A stretch of DNA of 64,000 nucleotides. It comes from Mytilus californianus (lineage: Eukaryota > Mollusca > Bivalvia > Mytilida > Mytilidae). Below are positions 1 through 11,575 of the stretch, in pieces. The notes beneath the pieces are model-generated. The model was not told the DNA's origin, ran no database searches, and saw nothing but the letters and a program-made list of their open reading frames with translations. Both the position numbers and the translations under genes were made by a program. Each line of letters opens with the position of its first letter. Positions within the stretch are counted from its first letter, which is position 1. The stretch lies in NCBI RefSeq assembly GCF_021869535.1, contig NW_026262712.1, positions 100,444,140 to 100,508,139 of the forward strand. Reading direction: 5' to 3'.

Positions 1-2034
1 TTCTGTTAGTATTACACATATGATTTTCAATTAAAAAGACCATAGAAAGATTTTTTCCTTCATGGAAACTTCTTCTTGTGATTAAAATTCTAGTTGAGCA
101 GTTTCATTGGAAATCAGTGTAAAGTTGAATAGACAGCTATATACAAAAGTAATTTTTTTCTTTAGGGTTATTATTTTTTTTGCTCAATTGTTGACATTTA
201 GGTAGAAAAATATATATAAAATGAACTTTTGGTGAAAAGATTTTCACAAAATGTTCACTTTACCAGAGTCTATGACTCTTTTCCTGTCTGCGGCACTGCA
301 TTGTTAATTGAAATTTCCATATTTGGGTTAAAAATTTGTTTAAAAAGTAGAATTTTTCTAATACTATCCATGATGACAAAGAATTTTGTGCCTAGGTGTG
401 ACAAGTAATCAATATTCTTACCAAAAACACCAACTTGAGTATTCATTTTGTTTATTCTAGGATTTTATTGCAAATTGTATATGCATAGGGGTGTGAAGTA
501 CAGCCCAAAACCATCATATAGTAGGCATGTATAAAGACATGTATTGTCAAAAAAGAGAAAGGTATAGTCTTTCTTGTCTTTGAAAAGTTGTATTGCAACA
601 AATTTTTCAATATGAAAGAGTTATGGGGTAGTTTTTCAATTTGACTGAAACAAGAGGCTCACAGTATCCACATAATTATTTAACATTCATAAAGATAAAC
701 TAGAATGAGATTTACAGATCATTTGATAGGCATAACTGATTTCCAAAGTTTGCCTTGTTTGAGAAAAGGGTACTCCTTTAATAATGGGATTATATTTAAT
801 AATACAAGTAAACAATTCTTTTAATGGCATATTTTATGTTCAAATATGGCTGCTTAATGAAATAAAATAAATGATTTATTTTTTTAAGACATGCCATTAC
901 AGTTATAGGTACCAGTCTTGTATTACAACTTCAGTTTTCGGTGCATATCAAACATGACGTGAAATAGTCCATTTTTTTCTGAATTTTTTTCTGGACTCAA
1001 TTTTTTCGATTAAAAATTTATGCTGAGTTGAAACATATATTTAGATTTAAAAAAAAATCTTGCATCTTTTTGGGGATATCAAACCATGAAAGTGAAAGGA
1101 TATCATGTTTACTGGAAGTGGTGCGGCCTAGTAAAAACAGCAAACAGAAAGTAGAAAAAAATAGTTTTGACTTCAGGGTTACATAACTTTTTATTTTTCG
1201 TGGCATGACCCACTTTTTTTCGATTAAATCACAATTTCACATTACTACATACATGATATGCACATGAAAAATTTTTTCTATGTAGCATTTTATTTTAAAT
1301 TTTTTTCAAAGATCACCTAGCTGTTTTGCATGTAAGCCTATGGATCAGTCAATTACAAGACTGCAACCTAATATTGTTATGATCATTAAATGTTTGAATT
1401 AGGCGTTCCGTTTCTATAAATAGTACAGGAAAAAACCTATATAATATGTAAACATAAACCAGTTATATTGAGTTCATCAACGTTTTATCTGTATTGATGT
1501 CTTCTAGTATTGACTGCAATAGGTACATATCACGATCATATTTTAGTTGTTTCAAACTTAATTCAAATTCCCGTTTTATGTATCAAAAGGTGAAATGTAA
1601 AAGATCTATTACTGTTTTACTACAGCATGTTCTTAATATTTTTGTAATATTACATATATTTATATCTTGCTCAACTATACAATAAGAGATCACACTTTCT
1701 TTACTTGTATATATCATAACATTATAACGTGTTACTATACTTAGTATTGTCTCATTGCCACAACTTGTACATAATAAAATACACAAATACAGCAAAACAA
1801 AAACATTGTTTCCAAAATTGTTTATACATGTATGTCAATTTCGAAAAACGTTGTTAATATGTTATTAATAACTCTTTCAGTTTGAGGTTACTATTTTTCA
1901 TATTTTTTTGTATTTTTTATATTTTTAATAAGATAAAATTATTTACAGAGTTTTCATTTATCATATTTATATTAGATGTTTAAGTTTTCCCTGTATTTTG
2001 TTTCTTTTGCATTCTGTTGTGACTGTTTCTGTCC
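1..2034. other. AT-rich non-coding stretch
   Basis: I see no gene, RNA or recognisable mobile element here. Short open frames are interrupted, AT-rich and unlike any family I know. It lies downstream of the minus-strand ORF1 pseudogene that follows and could include that element's decayed 3' part, but nothing in the sequence shows this. Confidence 0.5.
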
Positions 2035-3169
2035 TTAAGTCTTTCTGGTGGTGTAGGCGGTGTTCTTGCTTTTGGATCTGGTTTGATGTGTCCTGAAGGT
2101 GTTTAACAAATTTGTCCATGGACTGTTGAGACTTGATTGTTTTGTCTTGAACATCATTATCAACAATCTTAACCTTTTTGTTGTGTTTTTCATTTTTTGT
2201 TCATCTTTGTCTGATTTACTGGTATTTTTCATGTAAACAATATTGTCACTAACATCATTTTGTATAGGTGCCTGTGTTGATCGTACTTTGCTATTTGTGT
2301 GTTCATCATTCGTTTCGTTTTCTAGGACATTCTCATTTTCAGAGAAATCTTTTATACAATCCATCATTTTATGCCCACTTTCATGACAAGACTTTCACAC
2401 CCAGTCATTAGGGCAATTTTGCATAATGTGCCCTTTTAACAAATATTTATGGCATATTTTTTCATTGAAACTTGTGCAATTTGTGCTATTTTTGAAATGG
2501 CTAGATTCAGGTTGACCAGGATGAAATATTCTAGCATAATATTTTCCAATTGTTAGATCTCTTGGTATGGGTTTATCTAATATTTTACTGATGACTAATC
2601 TGTCCCCAGTTTGACAGTTTGTTAGTTTATCATCCACTCTCAACCTTTCTCCAAAAAGACCCTGGATGATGCATCCTGCTAAAGTAAGAGCTCTGTGTAT
2701 TTCTCGTCGTCCGCTGACAAGGGAACATTTTTTTACTTTTATTCGTATGGTATCTGGTTGGAGATTGGAAGGATTACGGGGATTATGTGGATGCAAGGGA
2801 ATCTGCTTGCCACGCAGATTTTAACCTTTGAATCAACAATGACAGTCTGTCTTCCTCATTATCCATGTATATTCTCCACATATTTCTGATTCCTTGAATA
2901 CCTTTCATATACCCAGCATGGACTTTAAGAGATATGGCTTTATAGATTTCGACATTTGTAAGCCATAAAGATCGGGCAGGTTTGGTCGAGCCGTGTACAT
3001 CTTCATCAAGAAAGATGGTTTTCAGTCGATCGCTAGATTGTGAATTGTTTGGTGAATTTATTCGGTCTTGACTAATAGGATTATAACTGTAGTTTTTATC
3101 ATTGTTTTTATCATTGTCATCATCTATTTGACTATTTTGTCCAGTTAACGCATTAGAATAAGACGCCAT
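2035..3169 (-). pseudogene. LINE-type ORF1 (RNA-binding / zinc-knuckle protein), broken
   Basis: This is a nucleic-acid-binding ORF1 of the kind encoded by invertebrate LINE retrotransposons. The likely start is the ATG at 3169 (MASYSNALT), since the residues upstream of it look non-coding. An Asn/Asp/Ser-rich N-terminus is followed by an RRM-like segment (KTIFLDEDVHG...WRIYMDNEEDR). The frame then shifts near 2822-2835 and continues with LRGKQIPLHPHNPRN and the family signature LRVDDKLTNCQTGDR, ending in zinc knuckles. In the first knuckle (CHKYLLKGHIMQNC) the second Cys is Tyr. In the second knuckle the first Cys codon is a TGA stop (2395-2397), after which SCHESGHKMMDC continues in frame. 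A charged tail follows down to 2035. Family assignment is from recognised motifs. No ORF2 follows downstream. Confidence 0.7.
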
Positions 3170-3192
3170 ATTTGCTTTGTTCACATTGTTTA

Positions 3193-3320
3193 CATGGAAG
3201 ATATTAGCAAGCAAAATCGTGATACAAGCATGAACATTAGCACAAAGCATCATTATTATATACTTTTTAAGAAAAAAGTGCTGGCCATAAAAGAATTCAT
3301 TTTTTCAAGATGGCCACAGT
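3193..3320 (+). repeat. Inverted repeat arm (partner at 6697-6835)
   Basis: This segment contains CGTGATACAAGCATGAA, GCTGGCCATAA and AAGATGGCCAC in the same order and spacing as the reverse complement of 6697-6835. The two arms are diverged and bracket the 4.1-6.4 kb pseudogene. They may be two opposite copies of one dispersed repeat rather than the termini of one element. Confidence 0.65.
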
Positions 3321-3468
3321 CTTTTTCTAAAATGGCTGTTGTTTCCAGTTCGAATATACTTATTTTTCTAGAAAACTGTTTTTCTTTTAGTAAACAATTA
3401 TAAGGTTTGATGGTTACCTTCCTTACATGTGATGTAAATACTATAAATGAATGATTTACATTTCAGGG

Positions 3469-3484
3469 TTTGCGCATGCGCAAA
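3469..3484. promoter_or_regulatory. Perfect NRF1-type palindrome
   Basis: TTTGCGCATGCGCAAA is a perfect 16-bp palindrome that contains the NRF1 consensus TGCGCATGCGCA. A related CGCGCATGCGT lies at 3609-3619, 140 bp away. Both are CpG islands of sequence in AT-rich surroundings, about 300-450 bp upstream of the minus-strand ORF1 start at 3169, so they could belong to that element's promoter. Binding is an inference. Confidence 0.45.
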
Positions 3485-4106
3485 AATGTTACAAAAATCA
3501 CACAAAAACCTTGAAACTATTGACTATATACTCAATTTTTTTGGATTTTAATTGATATTATGAATTGATTTTATTTCAAGGTTATTCTACATATGCGTTT
3601 AACAATTTCGCGCATGCGTAAATTATTTTTATATATAAAGAGCGATTTGCACGCACTTCGAGGGCACACGTACTGGTGTAAATCGCTGCCGATTATAAAC
3701 ACGTCATGGGGTCCATTGTCAGGTTTTTTTTAAAGTCTCCCAAATACTTTCTGGTTTGCCCCTTAGTTAAGCCATCAAGTCGTACCTGACAGGATGTGCC
3801 AACGCGGTATAGCCGAGCCAAGAAGGAATTGGCATAAATCCTCCGGATGGTGTACAGGTCACACGGAAGTTAAATGGCAATAGTTGAACGATCGGGCTGG
3901 GTGAAGGTACAACATCAACGAACCAAGTCTAATCCCATACAATAAAGTGCAGTTTCAGGTGGTAAAAGGATAATCCCTCGGCCTGTTAACAGTATTTTCC
4001 CAAATATTTCTACAGTGACTTTTAGATAGGTTTAATTTTGATTTCTGTTTTGCAATTATTGTTGTTATTGTTAGTTTTTATATTGGATTTGTCTTAATTT
4101 TTCACA

Positions 4107-6420
4107 ATGGTGAAAATAATTCGTCTGTCATCAGTTTCAACAGATAGTTGGGAAACTGACTGGTCAAAGTGTTGTTTGTGTCAGGAAGAAACAATTGAAA
4201 CGTTAAAATCAACTTCCGATGGGTATAAAATGTTGACTACAAACATCCCCAAGTTTCACGAAATGAATAGCTTACCTATACATGTATCACTAGACGTTAG
4301 AAGGTTAAACAACGGTTCCGGCCGAAATTGAAAGCCTTTAACACTGAATTGTGCTCGTGTAAATTATGCTCGATGGTTTCCGATTCATCTTCGAGATATG
4401 ACCTCCCTTTAACGAACATCACCCACAGATGGCAATGGAATTTGCAAATGGTAATTTCACTGTACGTAAGACCAGCAAATTGTTTTCTAATATGGCAATT
4501 GATCAGGCACATGAACAGAATAACGCAATCGTGATGGGCAATGATGATGACATAGCTTAAACCGAAGATCCCTCAGCATTGAGACGATGGATGGTACATG
4601 TAGCTGGACCAGAAGTCAGTAGACCCCATTTCCATTCTCAATTTTATCTGAAAAATCTAGTGGTTTGAGTCATTCTACAACAAATGAACGACATCATGAA
4701 GACTCTACGACAACACAAAAGGATTTCTTCGGAAAGGTTCAAAGGCTTTCTAAAGTGATGAATGAGTTTGAAAATCCATTTTTAGAGGAGTCATCTGATT
4801 TGTAAAAGCTTGACTCTAAGGAAATTGTTGATTCGGAAGCAGGTAAGATATGTAAACTCCAAGATACTGGGTCCAAACAATACGAAGACTTTTTGAAACA
4901 ATTGCAAAACGAAGGAGAATCTGCTTTTAATGACCCGATAACAAAGATCAATTTCCCATTACTAGTATTTTGCCGAAAACGAAACCAGAAACGTCTTCGT
5001 CAAAAACAAAACTAAATAACATGAAAAGCGATTGCAATATCTTTTCTATACTTTTCATTTCATGTAAAAGTAGGCAGTGTGACTTGGAAGATTTCTTTAG
5101 CCACGAAAACCAAACTGCTCCACCGTCTTTGTATCAGGATATCAGGATGGCACTTTAAACAGTGGTATGAAATCGCAGCTAATGGATATACTTGAATCAT
5201 TCCGCGATTTGTAATTAACTGATCCACATTCTGACGCCTTTATCATTGTTAGGGTAGCAATGGTTAATTCCAGGCCACGACGTGGGGCAAAAACATTTGG
5301 TGATTTATGCAAATGATGTCATACTGCCTTACATAAAATCTTGCACCTATAAATATTCAAGAGTAGACATTATATTAGACGTTTACATAAAGAATAGTTT
5401 GAAGGCTGGGACTAGAAGAAAGCGAGGTGCTGGTGCTAGACGGAAAGTTGTTGGTTCTGGTAGAACGCCAAGGGTTTGGAGTAGTTTTCTCTGTGAAGAT
5501 GACAACAAAACGGAATTGGTCAAGTTTCTCGCCGACAGAATTGCTTCTTTAAAGATAAACATGTTTATGCTACTTAAGGTGAAAATGTTCTTTGCAATTT
5601 CAATACGGATACTTCCCAGCTGTTCCCTTGTAATCACGAAGAAGCAGATTCACGAATGTTGTCCATGTTGAGCATGCTGTTGTTAATTTTTGTAAAGAAG
5701 TAATCTTAAGTAGTACTGACACGGATGTAGCAGTTTTAGGAATTTCAGCTTTCGAAAGACTAGGTGTGGACAAATTGTGGATAGGTTTTGGAAGGAATAA
5801 AGACTTTCGATGGCTTCCTTTACATGACATATCAAATTCGTTAGGTCCTCGTGTATCTGATCTTCCTTTCTTCCATGCATTCAGTGGATGTGACACTGTA
5901 TCGGCATTTCGTGGGAAAGGAAGAAGTAAGCTTGGCAGACATGGGAAGTTTTTCCAGATGTAACGGACGTTTTTACCCGCTTGAGCATGAGACCAAACTC
6001 TATTGAAGACACAGACATGGACATCATAGAAGCATTTGTTTGCATAATGTATGACAGAATAACAACGACATTTTTTTTAACGAGGCACGATTCGAATTGT
6101 TTTGCCAGAAAGTAACGGCCTTGTGATGCCATTCCACCTACCAGAGGTGCTCTTCTGGAACACACAAAAAGAGCAGCATATCAAGGCGGGATATGTTTGG
6201 GCTCAAACGGATATATGCATTCAACAGGTACCAAGTCCTGAACACTGGGGTTGGATGAAAGAAAAGACAATGACAGTTGGACTTCATTGCTTGCCGTCGC
6301 ATCCTCGTGTCAGGAACTTTTGAAATGGGGATGAAGGAAATCCAGCTGTGTGGGTAACTGTAAATGCTACCGTTCTGGCCTTCCTTGTACGGGCTTATGT
6401 ACATGCAACTGTCAGTTAGA
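4107..6420 (+). pseudogene. Decayed member of a large multi-copy mollusc/cnidarian family of unknown function
   Basis: I recognise this as a very large protein family (normally well over 1,000 residues) repeated in mollusc and cnidarian genomes; its function is unknown to me. The N-terminal piece (4107-4420) carries WSKCCLCQEET. It is joined near 4420-4430 directly to a far more C-terminal block (FANGNFTVRKTS, AIDQAHEQNNA, TEDPSALRRWM), so the middle is deleted. Further blocks run through several frames: KSRQCDLEDFFSHENQ (about 5070), RVDIILDVYIKNSLK (about 5360), NKTELVKFLADR (about 5510), TDTDVAVLGIS (about 5720) and FHAFSGCDTVSAFRGKG (about 5870). The end is a cysteine-rich tail (CKCYRSGLPCTGLCTCNC, 6350-6410). 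Stops and frameshifts occur throughout. A 24-bp retroelement end is embedded at 4624-4647. The paired acidic motifs might indicate a nuclease-like fold, but that is a guess. Confidence 0.75.
4624..4647 (+). mobile_element. 24-bp terminus of the Naiad-type PLE 3' end
   Basis: The sequence from CCCCATTTCCATT to TCTCAATTTTAT is identical to the last 24 bp of the PLE 3' UTR seen at 13367-13390. It interrupts the reading frame of the surrounding pseudogene directly after GPEVSR. It is either an extremely 5'-truncated insertion or a scar left by deletion of a longer copy. Confidence 0.6.
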
Positions 6421-7034
6421 TAAGTATTAGATAAAGCAACCTGTCTTTCTAACCAAATTATGCATTTGAACTGAAAAAGTAAGAGATATCTCTTGTTAAG
6501 TTGATGGAAATGTTAAAACATGACATCTTCGCCGTTTTGGCCACAATTTTGGAACCATAAATGTATTGACTCATCGTACTTTAGGAACTGTAAGTTACTT
6601 TGTTATCAAAATTTACATTGGATTATACTTACAACACAGCTTTCAAAGGATTCACGAAATGTAGCCAATTTGAGCTGACGCCATTTGCAAAATGAGCGGT
6701 GGCCATCTTAAAATATTAAAAAAAATTATGGCCAGCAGCTGTTGTTTTTTTTAAATTAACATTTAGTTAACCTTTATACCAAATTTCATGCTTGTATCAC
6801 GATTTGCACAATTGTTTGCATAATATCTCCCACTGTGATTTTCATCTTGACATTCAATTTCTGGAGATTTCATACAAACTAAACTTTGAATTTACTGCTG
6901 GATCTGCTCTTGATTAAGTTCTTTACACAACTGTTCAATTGTTTGCGACACTGTTGTTTCCTTTTAAATATAATTACAATTTTTACGGAGCTCGCTCGTG
7001 GACAGCCTTAGCATACCAAGGGACGTAATCTAAT
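6421..7034. other. Non-coding, contains inverted repeat arm 6697-6835
   Basis: No gene is visible. The interval 6697-6835 is the minus-oriented partner of the repeat at 3193-3320. The remainder is AT-rich and featureless to me. Confidence 0.5.
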
Positions 7035-7140
7035 TTTGAATTAATTAGTGAGAAAACATCATCTATATAGCGGAAAGTGAAGTTAAAGTTAACTTCTTTT
7101 CTTTCTTCCTAAGAAGATCCTGTATGAAGTCAGTATGAAA
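7035..7140 (-). pseudogene. Penelope-like reverse transcriptase fragment (YIDD block)
   Basis: On the minus strand TDFIQDLLRKKEKKL is followed, after a frameshift, by FNFTFRYIDDVFSLINSK. This is the RT catalytic block (YIDD at about 7062-7073) of an EN+ Penelope-like element. The nucleotide sequence closely matches 57680-57720, so it belongs to the second PLE family of this window. Coding similarity fades on both sides. The GIPMG block expected just upstream is not recognisable, so this is a decayed remnant of about 100 bp, possibly extending to 7200. Confidence 0.7.
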
Positions 7141-7734
7141 GGAGATGTGGGGATATACGCCAATGATACAGTAATCCCACTACAGAACTAAACTAAAGTG
7201 CACCATACAGTCTTCAAAAAAAGACATGTGTCTATAAAATATGTCAAGCTCTTAATCACCCAGTGTCTATAAAGGTGTTAACAGATCAAACAGAGACAAT
7301 CGAAAAGTTTCAGGCCAAATATAAGTCTAAAGTGCATAAGTCCCTCTCAAAATCCTTATTTGGTTGATTTCTGAAAAGAAATTGAAATATGTTTTTGACC
7401 TGTCGGTGTAGCCCGCATCTTAACAGTTAGAATGCTAAAAAATAACTAATTTAAAGAGCAATGCATATTAACACCAAGTATTCCGTTAAGTTGTGACAGG
7501 GTAAACATGTAAATTTACAGGCCATGACTGTATAAATGATATTTAATGTCAGCACAGGAGTGTTGACTGCTTTGCTGGTGATACCTCGTGACGAAAAAAA
7601 ACCCTTTCAACCAGCATTTTGTCTTAAATACATGATTTTTATTAGTTGTTATTGGTGGAGCTAGTTTATAGTAAATGCGATTACTCTCCAATCTGTTCTA
7701 CATGTCTTAAGTGTTTATGTTACATGCTGTTGTT

Positions 7735-8160
7735 TGTTTTGCTCTGTATTGATCTGATAAACCAAGTCTTTCAACTACTTTTAATATTTTTTTTCTTTCT
7801 TGTGTTGTGCTGATACACTACTGTCCAAGTAAAAAGGATGGTTTATATTCCTCAAACATGTTAAACCCTGCTAAATTCTTTGCGTGCCTGTCCAAAGTCA
7901 GGAGCCTGTTATTCAGTGGTTGTCGTTTGTTACTGTTTATCATGCTTCAATTTGTTTTTCGTTTGTTGTATTGTAGATAAATCAGGCCGTTGTTTTTACC
8001 CATTTGATATTTTTTTACATTTGGTTATGCCGGGGCCTTTTATACTTGCTATGCAGTATGGGTTTGTTCATTGTTAAAGGCCGTACCTAGACCTATAATT
8101 GCTAACATCTACGTCATCTGGTCTCGGATGGATAGTTGTCTTATTGACATCAAATCACAT
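7735..8160 (+). repeat. Dispersed repeat family B, copy 1
   Basis: This is homologous along its length to 41165-41555 and, reversed, to 53478-53830. Shared landmarks in order are GATCTGATAA, CCAAAGTCAGGAGCCTG, AAATCAGGCCGTT, TATGGGTTTG, TACGTCATCTGGTCTC and TAGTTGTCTTATTGACA. The tail parallels the PLE 3' end (family A): both have a CCCAAGTCAGGAGCC-like box and end in TTGTCTC(T/A)TTG(A/G)CA. I infer that family B is the 3' UTR of a related, different PLE lineage. Confidence 0.65.
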
Positions 8161-10186
8161 ATCCTTAATTTATAGTATTATGTAATTTCTTATGTCGTTT
8201 TTTATTCCAAATTGGAACATCTATTTAAAGACAGTTACCATTGACTCGTATTAAAAACTTGAAAACAAACACGTTTAATAATTTCATGCGTCCGAAGCGC
8301 TTTTCTTGATTTACCTTCATCAGGAACGCTAAAAGCCAAACATTTGAAATCCGAGGGATGTATAAGTACCGAAACAGTTGAAGAGCTATATGACAAAAAT
8401 ACCTAAAACAAATAGCCAAATCCATCTAAGGTCAACTTTGCCTGAAGGGGTTGAAACCTTAGTTTCTTTATAATTTCAAAATTTATAAACGGGCAATTTT
8501 AGAAAAGTTTGTTATAAATCATGTCAGTACCGAAGTACTGACTACTGAGCTGATGAAATATTTTATTATCCTCGTCGTTTATTTATATTGTATTTATTGT
8601 GAATTTGCTCTCTTCCTGAATATGCATGGAATGTTTGCCGCTTGACGTTAAGCAACTAACAATCAACCAATCAATCGTTTCTTTATACAAGCGTGATCAA
8701 CAGCGAATGCAACTTAAATTTACCGTAAACAAGTTATTTTAGCGAGTAAAAAATCAATGCAAATATGTGCAATTCAGATCAACTGTGATAGGAACAAATC
8801 AACAACATTAGGAATGGTGAAAATGTATTGCCGTGAAATAGGATAGAATGGGTTAAACGCGAAAAAAAGGATCTGCCAAATACGTTTGTTTACAGTATTT
8901 CAATACTTGAATAACGTTTGTTTATTTTTATCACTACTATTCATTCATAACCGATAAGAATCACAGAACTGAACCATATATTACATGAACTAAACCATGA
9001 CACATTCGGAATAATTAACGACAATTACATATTATAACCATGATAACGACGTATGTGATGTAACCGGCAGTAAATCATTTTTTTATTTATGCCCGAGAAA
9101 AGAGTAAGCAAATTTTAGATTGACATACGCAAGCATAATTCTCGTCAATTATTAACTATATGATAGAGATTCAAATTAACTAAAATTAGATTATTACCAG
9201 CTTGAACGTATCTTCAATTGTTCCATAAACCAAAAGATCAGAATATTTCTATTGTCATATTGATTCAAAAGACTTAACACAATTGTTTTCAGCTGTACCA
9301 AAGAATGACAAACCACTGGACTACACGCTTCTCGATACACGACGACGAGATCCATGATATCGGTTAGAGTTAGAGTTAGGTAAGAGTTAGGATTATTAAA
9401 TATCGATAAAAATGTACAGATAAAAAACAAAGATTTATATTACGGTGTACTATGAATTTACAAATTAAATCTCAGTGTCAAATTATCTATAACAGCTTGA
9501 TTTTAAAAGTAAAAAACCACGCACACAAGAAACTTCTTTCTCTTCTTGCTTTAGAATTTGAAGGAAATTGAATTAGGGGTCATATGTTATTTAAATTGAT
9601 AAGCGGTGTCCAATAAGGACATATCCCGAAATAATTCCAGGTTTAAATTTATTTTGTTTAAACGTTTAAGTACTACGCCTAAATAGAGGCGATGGAAACA
9701 ATGAATGCTACGATTAAATGAGAGTCTTGCTCTAATTGTATTAGATACGCTGAGCTGAAATGTTCACGTTCTGTCTGAAAAAAAGTGCTAACAGTTCGCA
9801 GAATAAATATGATCGGACGTATGCTTTTGACTCAGAGTTAGACTGTGTTAGTTGTTATTACTAGTGATGCGAGATAGACGTAAAGGAATTGACTATCCCT
9901 TTAGATTAAAAACATTTTTTGAGAATATAAACCAAGAGAAAAAAAACCTTATGACAGCTATCACCAAACTGAGCTAGAGCTGATGTGTCTCAACGATAAG
10001 CGTCTTTTGCTATATATGCATCACCAGCCAAGCGATTGAGAAAAGACTGAATACAATTGGAAAATTTACAGACCGAGCTCGGGAGTTGATCCCGCCACAC
10101 TCGAGGTACGTGCGTTGGATATTTCACCCCTAGTTTGGAGTTTGGTACTATGTCGTATATCTATGTACGTGGACGAAACTCTCTAT
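8161..10186. other. Non-coding with one dispersed repeat (8585-8683)
   Basis: No gene is visible. The interval 8585-8683 matches the reverse complement of 62104-62210 closely (shared CTGAATATGCAT and AAGCAACTAACAAT), so it is a dispersed repeat. 8225-8560 has the look of a dispersed bivalve repeat, but I see no second copy here. A short GTTAGAGTTAGAGTTAGG run lies at about 9363. Confidence 0.45.
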
Positions 10187-11125
10187 AACAAAAATTAAAA
10201 CATTAATATACGTTCTTATTAAGATATCACACGCTCCACTCAATTCACGAATACCAATTGGTAAAACAAAAACTAATTTAATGAGACCAAATGGCGTAGA
10301 TGTCACCGAACGGTTTTGAACAATGAGTAAAACCTGTACAGTTTGGTCTTTTCGCGCATTGATTTCACGATCAAAATAGCAGGTTGCCTGGAGCGTAACA
10401 ACCCTTACGCAAAAAACGAAGTGGCGTACATATTCAATTTATTTACTGGAGAGACCCCCTGTTGCTTCGCACAATCGCAAATGAGTTTAGCTATACAGAT
10501 ACAAATATACTTATTCATCGACAAGGAAGGCCCCTGGTGGCTCAATTATCTTGGATGTCTAGTTATTATTGCCTCTTTGGTGAAAACAGTCCTAATAAAG
10601 CAGGTGGATAACTGTCTCATTTGCAATCATACCATAAATCCTTATTTTTATACTTAATATGTGTTTATATATAGAGAGATAATAATCAATACGATGAAAA
10701 TGCTAGACTTTTAATATTTATGTTGTTTTTCCCTCAGTGAATGACCATCAAAATCCGACTTGTTTATACATAAATGTATTATCAAAAAGTATTATTTTTA
10801 AAGTTTTTTAGGAAAAGGAGGTACATGTAGTGGTCAATTACACCTAACAAAAATGAAAACATCAATATACGTTCTTATAAAGATATTACACGATTCACTC
10901 AATTCAAGTATACCAATTGGTAAAACAAAAACTAATTTAATGAGACCAAATGACGTAAATGGCACCGAACGGTTTTCAACAATGAGTAAAACCTGTACAG
11001 TTTGGTCTTGTCGCGCATTGATTTCACGATCAAAATAACAGGCTGACTGATTTTTTACGATCAAAATAACAGGATGCCTGATCTTTCACGATCAAACTAA
11101 TACGTTGCCTGATCTTTCAAGGTCT
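10187..11125 (+). repeat. Direct repeat pair (10187-10391 and 10846-11045) plus 30-bp minirepeat
   Basis: Two copies of about 200 bp, starting at AACAAAAATNAAAAC and including ACCAATTGGTAAAACAAAAAC and CGCGCATTGATTTCACGATCAAAATA, lie in direct orientation with 455 bp between them. I estimate 85-90% identity by eye. After the second copy, a 30-bp unit (TTTCACGATCAAAATAACAGG-like) repeats imperfectly to about 11125. An open frame of 104 codons at 10343-10657 overlaps the first copy but resembles nothing I know, so I do not call it a gene. Confidence 0.7.
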
Positions 11126-11448
11126 ATTTTGATAAAACTAAACAAAATCCTTGTTTTTTTAATAATCAACATTTTCAAAAAAATATAAAATTCCATTTTA
11201 CTGTACTATCTGGCATACATAAGATTTAGTTTAAAATACATAATATTTATTGGAATGTGACCAAATCTAATTTACTGAGATACAATGTCACCGTACGGAA
11301 TCGAAATAGTGGTAGAAATTAAAATTTCATAACGTTCCCTGATTCAAATTCAAAAATGCATTGTGTGGTCCTCGAACCAAAATGAATGATATTCTAAATG
11401 GTAGAATCGTTTATTGACAATCACACAGGGTTCATGCGGGAATTATGA

Positions 11449-11575
11449 GGGGGGGGGGGGGGGGGATCATCATAGACACCAGGATTGAGATTTTGTACGC
11501 CAGACGCACGTTTAGTCTACAAAAGACTCATCAGTGTAGCTCGAATCAAAAAAGTTAAAAAGACCAAATAAAGAA
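11449..11575 (+). repeat. Poly-G run (11449-11465) followed by dispersed repeat
   Basis: A run of 17 G is followed at about 11470 by a repeat with landmarks GACACCAGGATTGAGATTTTGTA, GTCTACAAAAGACTCATCAGTG and AAAAAGTTAAAAAGACCAAA. A second copy lies at 41655-41750, also on the plus strand. It is a short dispersed non-coding element, possibly MITE-like. Confidence 0.6.

Noticed and set aside
3601-3990. Possible tRNA-derived SINE or RNA gene between the LINE ORF1 and the pseudogene
   Set aside because: No convincing A/B boxes or cloverleaf on either strand.
9363-9390. Short GTTAGAG/GTTAGG run as interstitial telomere
   Set aside because: Too short and irregular.
10343-10657. Open frame of 104 codons, plus strand
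   Set aside because: It overlaps a dispersed direct repeat, has no recognisable domain and no codon or splice support.
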